In this document: piece after piece, positions 60,120 through 64,000 of the stretch
Numbering within the stretch: position 1 is the stretch's first letter
How the letters are laid out: every line of letters starts with the position of its first letter
NCBI GenBank assembly: GCA_020726505.1
Contig: JAHLEZ010000046.1
Coordinates: forward strand, 207,336 to 271,335
Length of the DNA: 64,000 nt
Origin: Leptodontidium sp. MPI-SDFR-AT-0119
Lineage: Eukaryota; Ascomycota; Leotiomycetes; Helotiales; Leptodontidiaceae
Direction: 5' to 3'
Notes under the pieces: generated by a model
The model's database searches: none
The model's input: only the letters and a program-made list of their open reading frames with translations
Told to the model about the DNA's origin: nothing
Translations under genes and position numbers: made by a program

Positions 60120-63100
60120 GAAGTCCGGTTGAGTTGCACAAAGGCCGTGCCGGTTTGTTATTTGCAACGAAGACGAGATCCGAAAACATTGCCGAAAGAA
60201 GCACGGATGGGAGAATAAGCAGAAGGGTAGGCCCAAAGCAGGAACAGAGCAGGATTTCCCGTGGAGAGCCGGAGTCCATTGCCAGTATTTTTTCGTCCGT
60301 GGACCAGGAGCCCAGTTTTTCGAGGTTCAAGCAGACGGATCTAGCCCCGCCATGCCGTCCGGAGACGTCGATTTGGAGGCCATTAAAAATCGGTTAAACC
60401 AGGAGATGTAACAAGCCGACAAGGAGCAACGTCGTCAAATTACTAAGCCAGAGGAATCCCGGGAGCCAAATCTATAGTTATATCGTATAAGTTAAGTTAA
60501 GTATTCAGAAGGGTTTGACCGGGAAGAATTACGAGCATTAGTTGCCCCCGTTAAGGAGAACGAGTAAGAGTTAGAAGTGTTGTGCCGAGCATTTGATTGG
60601 TTAATTCAAGACGCATAATACTATTGTATTCAGCAAGTAATAGGGTTAGAGGCATTATTTGAAGCGAATAGAAAGGAGGTGGGTAAAGAAGTCTAAATGC
60701 CGTTTGATAGTTAGATAGACATCACTACCGTCGTGCGGTATACGGAGGTTTGCAAGTAGTTGATGTGTTATATATTCCGGTCTAAAGGCATTAAGCCCGA
60801 GAAGCGGCCGGGATTTGAGTTGACAGAGAGGCAGTAGATGGCTATTGACGACGTGTAGACGAACGTTGAGGAATTTGTGTAGTGGAAAGAGGACTAGGAG
60901 GGGGATTTAGGAAGAGGGGAAGAGGAGGAATCAGACGAGGAGATTGAGTAGATGGGCCGGATCTAGCGGTAGATTTTGCGGTTATAGATTGCGTTATTGA
61001 ACTAGCTATTACAAGACGACGAATACAAGAGTGTATTGATTAGTAGGTTGGCTATTTTGGGAATACGGGAAGACGATAAGTAGTTAAATGCCGAGGATTA
61101 CACACTTAAATATTCGGCCGTGATTAAGTTAGCCTGGTTAATAGTGGTTCAAGAGGCGTACGAGCGGCGACGGGAGGCCATTACACAATACCAAGAGCGT
61201 GGTTTAAGTCCCGAGGTAGCCAGGGAGAGAGTATTAAGCTATTACGTTTTGACCCGGGGTTTAGTTCGTTCGTTTATAACTATAGCCCACGATGGCAAAG
61301 ACCCCAAGCCAATGTAGTGGTTATACCGTAGTCGGTCGTACGGTTTCAAGATTCGGTATACCACCACCGCCGAAGGGAAGATCTAATAGATTAGGGATGA
61401 TATTTTATATCTTAAGATCCGATTTAGTATGAGCCAATTCCGGGGCATAGTTTATGGATTGGTTAGGGAGGCAAGAGAGGAGTTATTTAAGAAATTAATA
61501 GTAGTAAGGATAAGTAGAGACTAAGAAGTAGATGTGAAGTAGGTACTACTAATTTATTGGGACAAAATGGTAGACTAGCCGTCTGAGACCTAGGTGAGGT
61601 AGTCGTTTTTAGACGACGAGCGGAATCAGTTCGCAGTATATAAGTAGTAGTAGTTGTACGAGAGGATGTATAAGGAGGAGCAGTTGAGAGGGCAGTTCAT
61701 AGATAGTGCGGGGAAGTTGAAGAAGGAAGCCGTAGCCGCGTATTAGCGCCACGTGGAGCGGTTCCAGGAGTTATTGTAGGTTTTGATGTATTTATGTAGT
61801 GGTCAGCCAGCTAAAGCACCGGAGTTGTTGGGAATGCGGTGGAAGAACACGGCGTACGGTGGCGTATAGAATATTTTTATTAAGGAGGGTTTAGTTACGT
61901 TCGTGGCCACGTACTATAAGGGTTATTAAAGTAATGGAAATATTAAGATCGTGCACTAGTATTTACTCCGAGAGGTTAGGGAGTTATTAGTATATTATTT
62001 GTGGTTAGTGTTGTCGTTTTAGGAGAAGTTACAATTTTAGGCGACGGGGAAACCGAGTAATAGTCTATTTTTATAGAGAAATAGTCAAAAGAAGGAACAC
62101 TAGTAATAGATAGGCCTAAAGCGGAAGTAGTAGATGTCTAAGGAGAGTAATAACGTTTCTAGAGAGTAAGAGAGAGATGATTAAGGAGAAGAAGGCGAGG
62201 GCGAGGACTAGATAGGTCAGAAGAGGTTATTAGCCCAACGGCAGTCCCGTTCGTGGACGTTAGAGAGAGCGCGGCAGATCTTGAAGCAAGCTGCTGTACG
62301 GTGGATGGGGGTTAATGGGTTGAATATTAGTAGTTACCGCTAGATTGCCATTATAATATCCCGGCGGTATTACCGAGAGGACCGGTTCGAAGAGGAGAAG
62401 ACGAAGTTGGAAGAGAGTAATAGATAGGATAAAGATAATACCAATGGGGACGATCTATGGGATTTGCAAGCCGGTTACGGGACTTATATTATAAGTATGA
62501 TTTATACTAAGGAGTTAATAAAAGGTGACAATTCTATTATTAGCCGCCGAGAGAAGTTCCGGCGAGTCAGCCACGTATAGTATTGTTTTTTAGGGTTTCC
62601 GTTAGTATATTAAGGCGTTAAGATAAGTGAGAGAGCTAAGAGAAAGCGGCAAGTGTATAAAGAAGAGATATAAGATGCACAGATGGCTCGATAGAAGCGA
62701 TTACGAGGTGTTAATATCTATATAGAGTTGGAGAAGATATTAGGGAGCGAGGCCCGGTTCCGTGGATTATAGGAGCCTATATTAGAAGCTATTATGAAGT
62801 ACTAGAGCCTTATTATAGGCGTGATAGCGACGGGGGTTAGGAAGACGTTATTGTTCTAGTTACTAGCCAAGAGTATATATTCTAGTACTATTATTATTAT
62901 TAGCCTATTAGTTTCATTACAAGAGTATATAGTGGAACGATATCAGTAATTAGGTATTTTATGTGTGAAATGGGATCCTAGGTAATACTATTCCCCCAGC
63001 TAGATTGTTATCGTCACCCTGGAGTCAGCCGTCAGTAAGACATTTAAGACGTTTTTGGACCGGTTACAAGGGTTATATTAATTAGACCGGTTTGTATTCG

Positions 63101-63874
63101 ATGAATGTCACACGGTTTTAGACAGTACCCCCGAATTCCGTCCGAAGATGAGGCGATTAGGCGAGTTAGTAGAAAGGGGGGTGTAGATAGTTTATTTAAC
63201 GGCGACATTGCCACTATATGCCGAGCCAGAATTTATGAATATTATAAAGATCCGGGCCGACGATGTCCACATATTCCGATCGCCCACTAGCCGTCCTAAT
63301 ATTGCGTATTCCGCGGTTAAATATAAGGAGGATAAGCTTAGGAGAGGGGATATTGCAGTCGTTTACAGGTTAGTAAACGAGAAGTTAAAAGAATACGCCG
63401 CACTAGCCAAAATCATTATATATAGCAATAGTATTATTACTACTTAGGAGGTGAGTAGTATATTAGATTACTATGTATATTACTGAGATGTAAGTGATGC
63501 CGCAATTAAAGATGAGATCCGGAAGGCGTAGGAGAGTTCCGATAAACGTGTTATTGTTACTACTAATGTATTTAGATTAGGCATTGACTGTCTAGATGTT
63601 CGGGTAGTGATTTATATTAGGCCTATTTATTAGATGCGGAATTATAGTCAAGAGAGTGGACGAGGCGGGCGGGATAGGTTAAGGAGTCAAGCTATTATTA
63701 TAATGCCGGTTAGAAAGTAAGAGGCATTATAAAAGTCGCATAAGTAGGCATAACGACAACCGCCTAAGTTTTATATTACTATGACGGCGAAGGAGAAGGA
63801 GAGGATTAAGAGGCAAAAGGTTAAGTAGTTTATAAGTAGTACTAAGTGTCGGCGGATTTATTTAGATTAAGAGA
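60120..63874 (+). pseudogene. RecQ-type telomere-linked helicase, RIP-damaged and truncated by the telomere
   Basis: One frame of ~1240 codons (60151, 61120, 63097 and 63208 all in phase) carrying dozens of TAG/TAA/TGA codons. N-terminal finger: CRFVICNEDEIRKHCRKKHG with PW..GVHCQYFFVRG after it. Helicase motifs: I GVIATGVRKTLLF (~62818-62857; the motif-I glycine is now arginine), II DECH (63100-63111), III LTATLP (~63196), and VI QESGRGGRD (63649-63675). It ends with KCRRIYLD directly against the telomere, so the cysteine-rich tail is missing. Relatives are telomere-linked RecQ helicases, thought to act in telomere maintenance by recombination. No function remains in this copy. Confidence 0.88.
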
Positions 63875-64000
63875 TAGGGTTAGGGTTAGGGTTAGGGTTA
63901 GGGTTAGGGTTAGGGTTAGGGTTAGGGTTAGGGTTAGGGTTAGGGTTAGGGTTAGGGTTAGGGTTAGGGTTAGGGTTAGGTTAGGGTTAGGGTTAGGGTT
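63875..64000 (+). repeat. Telomere, (TTAGGG)n
   Basis: About 21 TTAGGG units run to the window end, G-strand 5'->3' outward, so the right side of the window is a true chromosome end. One shortened TTAGG unit occurs near 63977-63982. The first TAGGG follows the helicase sequence GATTAAGAGA with no spacer. Confidence 0.98.

Overview
The window is a chromosome end of a filamentous ascomycete-type fungus. It finishes on the right in about 21 TTAGGG telomere repeats (63875-64000). The protein-coding genes carry 51-63 bp spliceosomal introns with GT...AG borders and visible branch sites. Most of the repetitive DNA shows RIP-like damage: it is A+T-rich, with glutamine and arginine codons turned into stops by C-to-T change while the reading frames stay intact. 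No rRNA, tRNA or CRISPR array was recognised.

Layout. 1-2440: A+T-rich relic. 2441-8114: RIP-damaged Tad1-like LINE with an (ATC)n tail. 8389-19014 (minus): a four-exon gene for a 3483-residue TcA-like Tc-toxin subunit. 19932-20207: three tandem ~95-bp repeats. 20400-42360: a nested transposon block. 43201-50926 (plus): a two-exon gene for a 2555-residue TcB-TcC-like (SpvB/RHS) protein with its own C-terminal cargo domain. 51574-52404 (minus): a broken secreted RNase T2 gene. 52985-59682 (plus): two tandem DUF3505/OrsD-like zinc-finger genes, both dead. 60120-63874 (plus): a RecQ-type telomere-linked helicase pseudogene cut off by the telomere.

The two undamaged large genes are a divergent pair that together encode all parts expected of a Tc toxin: a pore-forming and injection subunit (TcA), and a fused cocoon plus cargo (TcB-TcC). 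In bacteria these parts come from insecticidal tc loci. Here both genes contain introns, so they have been fitted to eukaryotic expression. The cargo domain carries a basic, NLS-like segment, a 34-serine tract and a D...ExK motif that suggests a nuclease fold. This pair is the most interesting system in the window.

The transposon block between them can be read as a history. A Ty3/Gypsy element (E1) lies between identical CTTAT target duplications. A second Gypsy element (E2) inserted into it in the opposite orientation (target CTTTA). A TIR element X, two Fot1/pogo copies of exactly 1859 bp, two 192-bp solo LTRs and a hAT deletion derivative were added later. Two inversions then occurred, one between the inverted solo LTRs and one between the inverted Fot1 copies. 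The swapped target-site duplications and the split reading frames support both.
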